Below, one piece after another: positions 52,721 through 61,665 of a stretch of 64,000 bases of DNA. The position numbers were made by a program, and so were the translations under genes. The first letter of the stretch is position 1; each line of letters begins with the position of its first letter. The stretch is from the NCBI GenBank assembly GCA_021776785.1, contig JAJFFF010000044.1:346230-410229 (forward strand), written 5' to 3'. The notes beneath the pieces were generated by a model that had not been told where the DNA came from, did no database searches, and saw only the letters and a list, made by a program, of their open reading frames with translations. Origin of the DNA: Planctomycetota bacterium. Its GTDB lineage: Bacteria > Planctomycetota > PLA2.

Positions 52721-54334
52721 TTGGAAACGATTAACCATCACTTCTTCGGCGCCCTCGGCCGTTTTGGCGAGCAGACCATGCAGGTCTGGCGCGATCAGCG
52801 GTGGACCTATGCCGAGGCCGCCGCGTCCATCGCCGGAGTCGCGGCGTTTTTAAGAGAGCGCGGCGTCGGTCACGGCGACCGCGTCATGATCCTGGCGGAG
52901 AACAGCCCGCGCTGGTTGCACGTTTTCGGCGGAATCCTCGCCGTCGGCGCGGTTGCTGTTCCGCGCGGCGAGGACATCTCCGAAGACGAACTCCAATACA
53001 TCCTGGAGCACTCCGAGGCGAAGCTTTGTTTCGCCGGAAACGCACGCGCCCTCGCGCGCCTGCCGGAGGGTTCGCTCAGGATCGACGGCGACCAGTTTCC
53101 CGCGCCGCAGACACCCGACCTCGAATCGTATCAGCAAGCGGTCCAGCCCCACGACCTCGCGGTGTTGCTCTACACGTCCGGCACAACGGGGCGGCCCAAG
53201 GGCGTGATGCTCGAGCACAAAAACATCGCGCACAACATTCGCGTCTTGCCGCCGCTCGTCAACATGGCGGCCCACGACGTTTGGGTTTCGATCCTTCCGT
53301 CGTGGCACACGTTCGAACTCACGGTCGAACTATGCGGTTTTGCGGTCGGCGGTGAGACTGTCTACAGCGACAAACGCCGCATCAAAGACGATCTCAAGAA
53401 ACATCGGCCGCACTTTTTCGCGAGCGTGCCGCGTATCTGGGAATCCATCCACGGCGGCGTGACGTCGGCGATCGCCAAAAAAGGGAAGGTTCTCAACGCG
53501 CTGTTTCAGGCGTCGGTTCGCGGAACGCGCCGCTGGAAGTCCGGCAACCCTCTGGGACTTCCGATGCATCTCCTGGGGAGCGTGCTGTTTTATCGCAAGC
53601 TCCGCGACGCGGTCGGAGGACGGCTCCGCTGCGCGATCAGTGGCGGTGGATTTTTGCCGCCGCATATTGACCACTTCTTTAACGACGTCGGCATCCCGTT
53701 GCTGATCGGATATGGGTTGACCGAAACAGCTCCCGTCGTCGCCCTGCGTCGCCCCGAAGACAATGTACTGGGAACGATCGGGCGCGCCGTCCCGGAGACC
53801 GAAATCCGCATCGGTCCCAACAACACCGTTCAGGTGCGGGGCCCGCAGATCATGCGCGGGTACTACAAGGAAGAGGAGCTGACGAACGCCGTCCTCGACA
53901 AGGACGGTTGGTTGGACACCGGCGACATCGCACGCCTTGTGGACAAGGGCGACCTCGTCTTCATCGGGCGCGCCAAAGAAACGATCGTCATGAGTGGCGG
54001 AGAAAACGTCGAACCCGAGCCGATCGAAAACCGTCTCCTGCAATCGCCGCTCGTGATGCAAATCATGTTAGTGGGCCAAGACCGCAAGACTTTGGGCGCG
54101 CTCGTCGTGCCCGATCCGGACGCGGCTCCGACCGCGGAACAGATCAACGCCGAAGTACGGAGTCTCACGGGCCCGTCCGGCGGGTTCCGTTCCTGCGAGT
54201 CGGTCAGCCGGACCGCGATGATCGCCGAGCCGTTTACGCCGGAGAACGGGTTGCTCACGCACACCCTCAAGATGCGGCGCAACGAGATCGCGAAACAGTA
54301 CGCGGACGAGATCGACGCGCTCTACAACCGGTAA
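52721..54334 (+). CDS. AMP-binding acyl-CoA synthetase (long-chain type)
   Basis: 537 residues. Phosphate loop YTSGTTGRPKG (about 151-161), motif YGLTETAPV (about 329-337), the GWLDTGD segment (about 394-400) and the late Lys region typical of ANL enzymes (GLLTHTLKMRRNEI). Family activates fatty acids as acyl-AMP then acyl-CoA. Shorter than E. coli FadD and lacking an N-terminal extension. Start TTG 52721 is the first in-frame start after the trxA promoter region and is uncertain. The terminal TAA is part of the -10 of the next gene. Confidence 0.85.
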   Translation: METINHHFFGALGRFGEQTMQVWRDQRWTYAEAAASIAGVAAFLRERGVGHGDRVMILAENSPRWLHVFGGILAVGAVAVPRGEDISEDELQYILEHSEAKLCFAGNARALARLPEGSLRIDGDQFPAPQTPDLESYQQAVQPHDLAVLLYTSGTTGRPKGVMLEHKNIAHNIRVLPPLVNMAAHDVWVSILPSWHTFELTVELCGFAVGGETVYSDKRRIKDDLKKHRPHFFASVPRIWESIHGGVTSAIAKKGKVLNALFQASVRGTRRWKSGNPLGLPMHLLGSVLFYRKLRDAVGGRLRCAISGGGFLPPHIDHFFNDVGIPLLIGYGLTETAPVVALRRPEDNVLGTIGRAVPETEIRIGPNNTVQVRGPQIMRGYYKEEELTNAVLDKDGWLDTGDIARLVDKGDLVFIGRAKETIVMSGGENVEPEPIENRLLQSPLVMQIMLVGQDRKTLGALVVPDPDAAPTAEQINAEVRSLTGPSGGFRSCESVSRTAMIAEPFTPENGLLTHTLKMRRNEIAKQYADEIDALYNR

Positions 54335-54337
54335 GAT
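54332..54337 (+). promoter_or_regulatory. -10 element TAAGAT overlapping a stop codon
   Basis: TAAGAT, seven bases before GTG 54345; its first three bases are the TAA stop of the acyl-CoA synthetase gene. It suggests separate transcription of the next gene despite the 10-bp gap. Confidence 0.4.
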
Positions 54338-54344
54338 TCACGCC

Positions 54345-55688
54345 GTGTCGCAACCGTCTCTCTCCCGCCGCCGCTTCCTTGAGTCCTCCGGCGCCGTCGC
54401 GCTCGGCTTCTTGGGTCTGCGCGCCTGGCTCGGCGCATCCGCTCACGCCGCGCCGATCGGCTACGGTCCGCTCGTCGGTGACAAGCACGGCATCCTCGAC
54501 CTGCCGCGCGGTTTTTCCTACCGCGTGATCTCGCGGCGCGGGGACACGATGGACGATGGCCATCACGTGCCCGGGCAGCCCGACGGCATGGGAACGTTTC
54601 CGGGCAAGACCGGTGAAACGATCCTGATCTGCAATCACGAGATGATGCCGGGCAACAACCCGTTTGAGTACGTGATCCCGGAGCGAGTCTACGACAAGGG
54701 GCTCGGCCTCACGCCGGGTGCGGGCGGCACGACGACAATCGTGTACGACACCAAACAACAGCGCGTCGTGCGCCGTTATCTCAGCCTTGCCGGCACCATC
54801 CGCAACTGCGCGGGTGGGCCGACGCCGTGGGGCACTTGGATCTCTTGCGAGGAGGCGGTGTTTCGCAGCGGCAAGCACAAGCGCAACGACGACACGATTG
54901 AATTCGACTTCATCACCGAGCACGACCACGGTTACAACTTCGAAGTACCGGCGCGGCTCGAGCCCGGACTCTGCAAGCCCGTACCGCTGCGCGCGATGGG
55001 TCGTTTCAACCACGAAGCCATCGCGGTCGATGAGAACACCGGCATCGTGTACCAGACCGAGGACCGCGGCGACGGTTTGATCTATCGATACATCCCCAAC
55101 CACAGAAACGAACTGGCGAGCGGCGGGAAGCTGCAAGCGTTGGTCGTGAGCGGGCTCGCGAGTGCGGACACGCGCAACTGGGTCGCGCCTACGTTCCGGC
55201 CGGGCGTGCGCTATCCGGTCAAGTGGCTCGACCTGGACCACGTCGAATCTCCCAACGACGACTTGCGCCACCGCGGCTATGGAATGGGCGCGGCTCGTTT
55301 CGCCCGCGGGGAAGGCATGTGGCGCGGCCGCGACGGCATCTACTTCGCGTGCACCAACGGTGGCGCGAAACAACTCGGCCAGATCTGGCGCTTGCAGGAC
55401 GACACACTCGAACTCTTCGTGGAGCCCAACGACTCCAACTTGATCGAGAACGCCGACAACCTGACGGTGGCGCCGTGGGGCGACCTAATCGTCGCCGAGG
55501 ATCGTTCCGAAGAGGTGGTTCGCCTGGTCGGGATCACGCCCAGCGGCCGCCCGTACACGTTGGCGCGCCACCACAAGAAGACCGAGTTCGCCGGCTGTGT
55601 TTTTTCGCCCGACGGCACGACGCTCTTTGCCAACATCCAGGGCGCGGGACTAACGGTCGCGATCACGGGACCGTGGCGCCGCACGTAG
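54345..55688 (+). CDS. PhoX-like (DUF839) exported protein with Tat signal
   Basis: 447 residues. Twin-arginine signal SRRRFLESSGAVALGFLGL. The body has PhoX/DUF839 landmarks: ILICNHEMMPGNNP, GPTPWGTWISCEEAV, GRFNHEAIAVDENTGIVYQTEDRGDG and FAGCVFSPDGTTLFANIQ near the end, forming a six-bladed propeller that in PhoX holds Ca and Fe. Alkaline phosphatase activity is possible but this branch includes uncharacterised members. Exported folded through Tat. The next gene starts at GTG 55673 inside its last codons. Confidence 0.8.
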   Translation: MSQPSLSRRRFLESSGAVALGFLGLRAWLGASAHAAPIGYGPLVGDKHGILDLPRGFSYRVISRRGDTMDDGHHVPGQPDGMGTFPGKTGETILICNHEMMPGNNPFEYVIPERVYDKGLGLTPGAGGTTTIVYDTKQQRVVRRYLSLAGTIRNCAGGPTPWGTWISCEEAVFRSGKHKRNDDTIEFDFITEHDHGYNFEVPARLEPGLCKPVPLRAMGRFNHEAIAVDENTGIVYQTEDRGDGLIYRYIPNHRNELASGGKLQALVVSGLASADTRNWVAPTFRPGVRYPVKWLDLDHVESPNDDLRHRGYGMGAARFARGEGMWRGRDGIYFACTNGGAKQLGQIWRLQDDTLELFVEPNDSNLIENADNLTVAPWGDLIVAEDRSEEVVRLVGITPSGRPYTLARHHKKTEFAGCVFSPDGTTLFANIQGAGLTVAITGPWRRT

Positions 55689-56743
55689 AGCCCGCGCGCG
55701 CGGACGCGGCGCCCCGGCGCGCGCGGTTTGATTCCGGATGGACGCCCGGCCAGTACGCATGCGTCCGCGTGGCCGTGAGCTTGTGGCTCTGTTGGATGTG
55801 GCTGGCGCCAGCGACAAGTACGCCGCACGGCGTCACCTGGTTTCCCAACCTCGCGGATGCGATCGGACTGACGCCGCTGCGTGTCCTCGGCGGGATCGGC
55901 GCACTCGCTCTCCTCACCGGCCGCGCGCGCCGCATTTTCGCCGCCGTGTCGATCTGTTTGCTCGCGTCCTGGTACCACGCCACGGCGCAACCGGTCTGGT
56001 CGGCGCCGCTCCTCGGTTGGGTGCTGACGACGTTTGTCGTCGCACGATCACCGCCCCGCTGGATCTATGCGGGAACTTGGCTCGTCTTGCTGCTGGCCAC
56101 AAGTTTCGATCCGGCCGACGAGCTACTATTCGCGCCTCGTACCTGGTCACCCTTGGCGGTCGCGCACTTCGCTCTGCTCTTGGGCCTGGCCTCGCGCGGC
56201 GCACGACCGTGGGCGTACGGCGGGATCGCGCTCCTCTTTTTGATCCGCGTCATCCCCGGCACAAGCGCCGTCGACAGCGTCGGCGTGGCGCTGTTTTTTC
56301 TGGCGGCGTGGAACCCGTCGTGGCTGCGGGGAAAGCACGCATCAGGCGCCGAGACGTTTTATTACGACGGCGCGTGCGGACTGTGCCATCGCGGCGTGCA
56401 GCTCGTGGCCACAGAACTCGAGACACGCTCCACGATGCTGTTCGCGCCCCTCGCCGGCCCATGGTTTCAAAGCCAGGGGTTAGATGGCGCGAAACTGCCG
56501 GACAGCGTCGTGTTCCGCGATGAACACGAACGCGTTCTGGTTCGATCGGACGCAGCCCTCGCGATCGCGCAACGCATGGGCGGCCTCTGGCGGGCGATCG
56601 CCGCTTTGACCTCGGCCATCCCACGCCCGTTGCGCGACTGGGTTTACAACAAGATCGCGCGCATCCGCCTCCGGCTCTTCGCACGACCCGACAGCGTGTG
56701 TCCCATGTTGCCGCCGGACGCGCGGGCGCGCTTTCGCGACTGA
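55673..56743 (+). CDS. HTTM-like membrane domain fused to a DCC/DUF393 thiol-disulfide domain
   Basis: 356 residues. Residues about 15-225 form six or so membrane segments beginning FDSGWTPGQYACVRVAVSLW, reminiscent of the HTTM family. Residues about 230-356 are a DUF393 (DCC) domain: FYYDGACGLCHRGVQ with the CxxC of the motif, and a Ser-Val-Cys-Pro near the end (DSVCPMLP). DCC proteins are thioredoxin-fold and of unknown substrate; the fusion resembles gamma-carboxylase-like HTTM-DCC proteins. GTG 55673 overlaps the preceding gene by 16 bp; a later start is possible. Confidence 0.72.
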   Translation: MAPHVEPARADAAPRRARFDSGWTPGQYACVRVAVSLWLCWMWLAPATSTPHGVTWFPNLADAIGLTPLRVLGGIGALALLTGRARRIFAAVSICLLASWYHATAQPVWSAPLLGWVLTTFVVARSPPRWIYAGTWLVLLLATSFDPADELLFAPRTWSPLAVAHFALLLGLASRGARPWAYGGIALLFLIRVIPGTSAVDSVGVALFFLAAWNPSWLRGKHASGAETFYYDGACGLCHRGVQLVATELETRSTMLFAPLAGPWFQSQGLDGAKLPDSVVFRDEHERVLVRSDAALAIAQRMGGLWRAIAALTSAIPRPLRDWVYNKIARIRLRLFARPDSVCPMLPPDARARFRD

Positions 56744-56753
56744 CGGCGCCCGC

Positions 56754-57716
56754 CTACTGCAACGTCCAGTGGCGATAGATCAAACCGCCGCCGAGGGCGA
56801 GCGCGCCCCCCAGCACCGAACGCACGATGGAAGACCCAATCGCGTTGCCGTCAAACCTCATCACCATCACGATCCCCGCCAGTACGAGGAAACAGCCGAT
56901 CACCGGCTGGGCGTAGTGCCTCAGAGGCGTCGCTCCGCGCGTCTTGTGAAACGGATGATCGGGCTCTTCGTCAACGCGACGTTGATAGGCGCGCGCGTCA
57001 TCGATGTCGGAGCGGATCGTGCTCCAGAGGTCCTCGCCGTCGGTACGTACCCAACGCAACCGCATCATCAACACGCCGACCCCGGTCCCCACGGCCGCGC
57101 CGATGAGATGCAAAATCGCGCTCCCGCCGCCGAACCAACCGAACATCAACGCATTGAGCATGTCGAACACGAAGTACACGGCGACCAGCCACCCCACGCG
57201 ATGGGATTGAACGGTCATGTACCGCACCGACCGGAGGTGGAGTCCGAAAAACCAAAACACCTGAACGCGCCGACCGGGCGCCCAAAGGAGTGCCATCATC
57301 ATCAACGCGGCGATCACGCCCGAAGCGCCGAGCGATCCAACCGGCGCAAACCACTGACCCGACACCATGAATGATTCGATCGCGCCGGTGAGCAACGCGA
57401 CCGTGAGCCACACCTGAAGAAGGCGCTTCCATCCGATGCGACTCTCCACGACGATCCCAAACGTGCCGAGGAACAGCATGTTGAAAATCAGGTGTAGCTC
57501 GTTGCTGTGAACCAGTGTGCTCGTGAGCCACGTATAGGGCTTGGAAACGCCGTACCGCAAGACAAGGCTGTCGAAGAGTGGGCCGCCGCGCAACCCCGAG
57601 ATCGTGGGCTCCATCATGCCGATGACGAGCGCGATCAACACCTGAAGGCCGATCAGTCCGAGCGTCGCGTACGGACGACTCGTTGATTGTCCGTCGGGGC
57701 GGAGCGGGATAAACAC
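56754..57716 (-). CDS. Rhomboid family intramembrane protease
   Basis: 320 residues, about seven membrane segments. HSNELHLIFNMLFLGTFG (about 72-89) holds the conserved His-Asn; the nucleophile motif GASG is in VGSLGASGVIAAL (about 127-139), and the His partner is in LHLIGAAVGTG (about 207). A soluble C-terminal insertion (DGEDLWSTIRSDIDDARAYQ) precedes two last membrane segments. GTG start at 57716 uncertain. Convergent with the HTTM/DCC gene. Confidence 0.82.
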   Translation of the reverse strand: MFIPLRPDGQSTSRPYATLGLIGLQVLIALVIGMMEPTISGLRGGPLFDSLVLRYGVSKPYTWLTSTLVHSNELHLIFNMLFLGTFGIVVESRIGWKRLLQVWLTVALLTGAIESFMVSGQWFAPVGSLGASGVIAALMMMALLWAPGRRVQVFWFFGLHLRSVRYMTVQSHRVGWLVAVYFVFDMLNALMFGWFGGGSAILHLIGAAVGTGVGVLMMRLRWVRTDGEDLWSTIRSDIDDARAYQRRVDEEPDHPFHKTRGATPLRHYAQPVIGCFLVLAGIVMVMRFDGNAIGSSIVRSVLGGALALGGGLIYRHWTLQ

Positions 57717-57743
57717 TTGCGCGGTACCGATGCGCGGCGCGCG

Positions 57744-58556
57744 TTATTCGCGCGCGTCTCCGAGGCGCTCCAAGGCGTCGGCTTGCGCGGACGTAACCGC
57801 ACCCTTGTTCCGAGCGATCGGGACGGTGGCGGCGAGGAGCTGGCGATACAGTTCGCGTTGGGGGCCCTTCAGCGCGGCGAGGTGGCGCGCCACCAAGGCA
57901 ACGTCACCGCGCGCCGCGGGTCCGGTCAGCGCGGCGGGCAAGCCGACGGCGCCGACGTTGTCGATCGACCCGCGCACCAACTCGACGAGCGCGCCGTGGG
58001 CGACATCTTGATCCACGCCGGCCTGCGTAAACAGATCGCGCGCGATGTGCAGCAGCGTGACCGTGTAGTTGGATGCGATCGCCGCGGCCGCGTGATAGAG
58101 CACCTTGTGTTCTGTGTTCACCCGTGCGACATGGCCGCCCAGATCGCGCGCCAACCCGTCCACGCCAGCGTCGCCTTCGACAAAGAAGTACGTACTCTTG
58201 AGGGCGAGCACCGCACTCTCCAAATCGGCGAACGCCCGCAGCGGATGGAGACTCGCTGTGCGCGCGCCCGTCGGCGCAAGAATCGTCGAAGCATGGGCAC
58301 CGCTTAGATGGACGGCAAGCTGATCCGCGCGCAGCGGCACTCGTTGCGCGACCCCGGCGATGACGTCGTCGGGCGTCGCAAACACGACGACATCCGAGTC
58401 CGTGAAGGGTCCTCCGGCATCGCCCTGGCCCAGTACGGCCACGGCTTCCGCCGCGGAGCGACGCGCATGCACGCTTGCGATGGTGTGACCCGCGCCGATC
58501 CAACCGCGCCCGAGCGCACGTCCGGCAGCCCCGCAACCGACAAAGGAAATCTTCAC
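57744..58556 (-). CDS. DUF2520/Rossmann-like oxidoreductase-type protein
   Basis: 270 residues. N-terminal NAD(P)-binding segment MKISFVGCGAAGRALGRGW, then FATPDDVIAGVA and HLSGAHASTILAP (the His-Ser-Gly of DUF2520 proteins), and an all-helical C-terminal domain. Related to ketopantoate/pyrroline reductases; substrate unknown. Its ATG overlaps the thiD stop (ATGA). Confidence 0.82.
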   Translation of the reverse strand: MKISFVGCGAAGRALGRGWIGAGHTIASVHARRSAAEAVAVLGQGDAGGPFTDSDVVVFATPDDVIAGVAQRVPLRADQLAVHLSGAHASTILAPTGARTASLHPLRAFADLESAVLALKSTYFFVEGDAGVDGLARDLGGHVARVNTEHKVLYHAAAAIASNYTVTLLHIARDLFTQAGVDQDVAHGALVELVRGSIDNVGAVGLPAALTGPAARGDVALVARHLAALKGPQRELYRQLLAATVPIARNKGAVTSAQADALERLGDARE

Positions 58557-59317
58557 TGAGCCCCCCCGTGGTTGAGTGGGTTGTTGCCCCGGCCCAAAAC
58601 GACGACCGTTTGCAGCCCGCGCCGCACAAACGCGCGCGCCTTCGCGACGGCGGTCGGCACGTCATCGCCGCACGCCAACCGTGCCGCGATCGCCGCCGCG
58701 AGTGCGCAGCCTGTGCCGTGACTGTGCGGAGTGTCGATGCGCTCGTCCTGAAACTCCGTGATTTTTGATCCAACGCGCAACACGTCGATGATCGTATCGC
58801 CGGGCAAGTGCCCGCCCTTCACCAACACCGCCGGCGCGTCGATGTCGCGCGCGGCGGCGCGCATCGCGGCCACCGAATCCACCGGGCGCCCGAGCAGCGT
58901 CTCCACTTCGGGCAGGTTCGGCGTGACGAGGACGGCGTATGGAAACAAGCGCGCGAGCTCACGCCCGGCTTGCGAAAGCGCGTCACCCGACGTCGCAACC
59001 ATGACGGGATCGACGACGAGATTGGGAAGTCCCCGACGAGCGAGGACCTCTACGACGACATCGATCGTCGCGGCATCCGGCAACATTCCGGTCTTTGCGG
59101 CATGCACCGGCATGTCATCGAGCAACGTTTCCAACTGCGCGCGCAAGAACGCGGGCGGCGGCACATGAACATCCGTCACGCCCTGGGTGCTTTGCGCGGT
59201 GAGCGCGGTGAGCACCGCCATCCCGTACACGCCGTGGCTCGCAAACGTCTTCAGGTCGCCCTGCACGCCGGCGCCCCCGGACGGATCCGACCCGGCCACT
59301 GTCAACACTGCCCGCAT
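58553..59317 (-). CDS. thiD: Hydroxymethylpyrimidine/phosphomethylpyrimidine kinase
   Basis: 254 residues. VAGSDPSGGAGVQGDLKTF (about 7-25), Met-Ala-Val turn, LVVDPVMVATSG and the GTGC anion hole in SHGTGCALAAAIA are ThiD signatures. It phosphorylates HMP and HMP-P in thiamine synthesis. Other thiamine genes are absent. ATG 59317 is chosen over 59326 because TATCAT (59325-59330) ends seven bases before it and overlaps the other ATG, and the family starts at MxxALTIAGSD. Cotranscribed with the DUF2520 gene. Confidence 0.9.
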   Translation of the reverse strand: MRAVLTVAGSDPSGGAGVQGDLKTFASHGVYGMAVLTALTAQSTQGVTDVHVPPPAFLRAQLETLLDDMPVHAAKTGMLPDAATIDVVVEVLARRGLPNLVVDPVMVATSGDALSQAGRELARLFPYAVLVTPNLPEVETLLGRPVDSVAAMRAAARDIDAPAVLVKGGHLPGDTIIDVLRVGSKITEFQDERIDTPHSHGTGCALAAAIAARLACGDDVPTAVAKARAFVRRGLQTVVVLGRGNNPLNHGGAQ

Positions 59318-59324
59318 CCACGCC

Positions 59325-59330
59325 ATGATA
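59325..59330 (-). promoter_or_regulatory. -10 element TATCAT deciding the thiD start
   Basis: TATCAT on the minus strand, seven bases before the ATG at 59317 and overlapping the ATG at 59326, so the shorter protein is the better reading. Confidence 0.45.
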
Positions 59331-59521
59331 CCGGCGCGTCCGCGAGTCTCGCGCGGTTGGGTTGCGTCCAGCCGTCACTCGTCCCCATCCGCGGACACCG
59401 CGACCCAACTTTCCGACAACAGTGGGTGAAACGTGTCGCTATGACGCAGATGAACCCGCCGCGTCGCCAGGAACTTGCGACTGACCGCGACGGCAAGTGG
59501 ATCGCGTCCTAGAATGTCGTT

Positions 59522-60145
59522 GTGAAGCTCTTTACCGCGGCCCACGACCGCAAGCTCGTTTGCGATGCCTTGCTTGTCGATACGGATCGGACGCTGCGTC
59601 CGCTCGCCGCGACGCTCGATGAGAGCGAAGGCTCTGTAACGGAACTATTGGCATGCGTGCTCGATCGTGTCGTCTTGATGGGACGCAGCTTACACGCCGT
59701 GCGCGATAGAACGTTTTGCGTTTTCGCGGGGCGCCGGCAACAAGGTTGGCACGTCGCGCTCACCGAGCCTTATCACGCCGGCGTGATCGACGCCCTAAAA
59801 GATGCGTTGCGAGACTTCGGTGCAGTTACTCAACTTATAGACATCGCCGCGCATGCGTCCGACCTCGCGCCGTGGCTTGCGTTTCAAAGCGGCGTCGTGA
59901 CCGTGCTCAATACACCGACGCTGCGCCCCTACAACAAGTTAGCCGCACGGCACGGCCTCCGCGTCGCCGCGGCCGCAACCACCCACGCCCCCGATGCCGA
60001 TGTCTACGTCGGCCCTGTCGCGGCGCGTGATTACGTCGCCCATCCCGAAGAACTCACGCTCGATTTGGAGCGGCTCGATGCGATGCCGCCTGACGAGTGG
60101 GATCACCTTTTCACCCGCCGTTCCCAAGGACCGAACCCGTCATGA
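59522..60145 (+). CDS. Unknown cytoplasmic protein in the C25 peptidase unit
   Basis: 207 residues, no signal peptide or membrane segment, no family I recognise. It has alternating strands and helices. Starts at GTG 59522 with TAGAAT (59510-59515) six bases upstream; stop overlaps the next start (ATGATG pattern). It is the first gene of a translationally coupled trio. Confidence 0.7.
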   Translation: MKLFTAAHDRKLVCDALLVDTDRTLRPLAATLDESEGSVTELLACVLDRVVLMGRSLHAVRDRTFCVFAGRRQQGWHVALTEPYHAGVIDALKDALRDFGAVTQLIDIAAHASDLAPWLAFQSGVVTVLNTPTLRPYNKLAARHGLRVAAAATTHAPDADVYVGPVAARDYVAHPEELTLDLERLDAMPPDEWDHLFTRRSQGPNPS

Positions 60146-61665
60146 TGCGTTTGCTTTTGAGCGTTCTTTGCTTCGTCGCTGCGGTGTCCGCGCAAGATGT
60201 CTTGGTCATCGCTCCTAAACGGTTGCAGAGCTCCCTTGCGGATTGGAAAAAGCACCGCGCGCGGCAGGGCCACAAGCTCGTCGTCGAAGAACCGAGCGCG
60301 GATATGCGGGCGCAGGTGCTGGCTCGCCACAAAGCAAGCGGCGGCAAGCTGCGGTTCATCGTCTTGGTCGGCGACGTGAAGGACGTGCCGTGCCGTCACG
60401 CGAAGGGCGTCATCATTGCCCCCTATGAGCGCGACCCGCGGATCGCCAACGACAACTACTTAGCGGACTTGGACGGCGACTCGATTCCGGAGCTCGCGGT
60501 CGGCCGCATTCCGGCCGACAACGCCAAGGAAGCGCGTGCGCTGCTGGCGCGTGCGATTGCGTATGAAAACAGTCGTGACTTTTCGGCCTGGCGCCGACGC
60601 GTCAATGTGATCGCCGGCGTCGCCGGTTTTTCAAAGTTTCAGGACGCAATGATCGAAAAGGTCACGGCCAAGTTCTTGGCGGAGAAGGTTCCGCCCGCCT
60701 ACGACCTCCACGTCACGTACGCCAACCCAAACTCTTCGTTTTGCCCGCCGCCGACGCGATTGACGCCGACGGTGCTGACGCGGTTCAACGAGGGCGCGTT
60801 GATCGTTGCCTACATCGGCCACGGCAGCCGGCAGCGGCTCGACCGCATGCGGTTCGGCGCCCGTGTCATCGACATCTTTACCGAAGACGACGCGTACTCG
60901 ATTCGTTCGACGCGCGGAGCACCGATCGTGTTTTTCAACGCGTGTCTTACGGGTCACTTCGACGGGGCTCCGGACTGCCTCTCCGAGGTCATGCTGCGAC
61001 AGGAGCGCGGGCCGATCGCGATCATTTCAGCATCGCGCGTTTCGATGCCGTACGCCAACGCGATTATGGCCAAGGAGCTTCTCGAAGCCCTGTTCCACGA
61101 GCGCGTTGCCACCACCGGGGAAGCGCTCCTGCTCACCAAGCAGCGTCTCATGAACCCGAAACCGGGCGACGAAGACCGCAAGTACATCACGTTGGCGGCG
61201 TCGGTCGCCTGGCAATGGGATCCCAAGAAACTCGAGCAAGAGCGCAAGGAGCACCTTGCTCTCTACAACCTACTCGGCGATCCGTTGGTGCGTATTCCGC
61301 ACCCGGAACCGGCGCAATTGCTCTGTGCGGAGGAAGCCGTCGCGGGGTCGCGTCTAACCGTAGAAGTGAAAGCCTCGGTGAGCGGAAAGGCGGTCGTCGA
61401 ACTGATCGCGGAGCGAACGTCGAACGTCGCGCCGCGCAAGAGCGACAGCCAGACAGACTTTCAGGCGTGCTACGAGCGTTCGAACCAATGGGTGCGCGCG
61501 CGCACCGACACCAAGGCGAACGGAACTTCGTTCACACTGGAGCTGGCGTTGCCGCAAGCCCCTGGCAACTACGACGTGCGGGTCTGGATCCAGGGGGAGC
61601 GCGCCGCCGCGATGGGCTCGCGACGCATCGTCGTGAACTCCGCCGCAACAAGGAATGAAAAATGA
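60142..61665 (+). CDS. Exported C25 (gingipain-type) cysteine peptidase
   Basis: 507 residues. Signal peptide MRLLLSVLCFVAAVSAQ. The clan CD catalytic pair is visible: His in VAYIGHGSRQ (about 227) and Cys in VVFFNACLTGHF (about 268), with ANDNYLADLDGDSIPELAVGRIP before them as in gingipains and the peptidase C25 domain. The C-terminal 120 residues are a beta domain (Ig-like); there is no Por-type sorting domain. Coupled to both neighbours by overlapping start and stop codons. Likely acts outside the cytoplasmic membrane. Confidence 0.82.
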   Translation: MMRLLLSVLCFVAAVSAQDVLVIAPKRLQSSLADWKKHRARQGHKLVVEEPSADMRAQVLARHKASGGKLRFIVLVGDVKDVPCRHAKGVIIAPYERDPRIANDNYLADLDGDSIPELAVGRIPADNAKEARALLARAIAYENSRDFSAWRRRVNVIAGVAGFSKFQDAMIEKVTAKFLAEKVPPAYDLHVTYANPNSSFCPPPTRLTPTVLTRFNEGALIVAYIGHGSRQRLDRMRFGARVIDIFTEDDAYSIRSTRGAPIVFFNACLTGHFDGAPDCLSEVMLRQERGPIAIISASRVSMPYANAIMAKELLEALFHERVATTGEALLLTKQRLMNPKPGDEDRKYITLAASVAWQWDPKKLEQERKEHLALYNLLGDPLVRIPHPEPAQLLCAEEAVAGSRLTVEVKASVSGKAVVELIAERTSNVAPRKSDSQTDFQACYERSNQWVRARTDTKANGTSFTLELALPQAPGNYDVRVWIQGERAAAMGSRRIVVNSAATRNEK

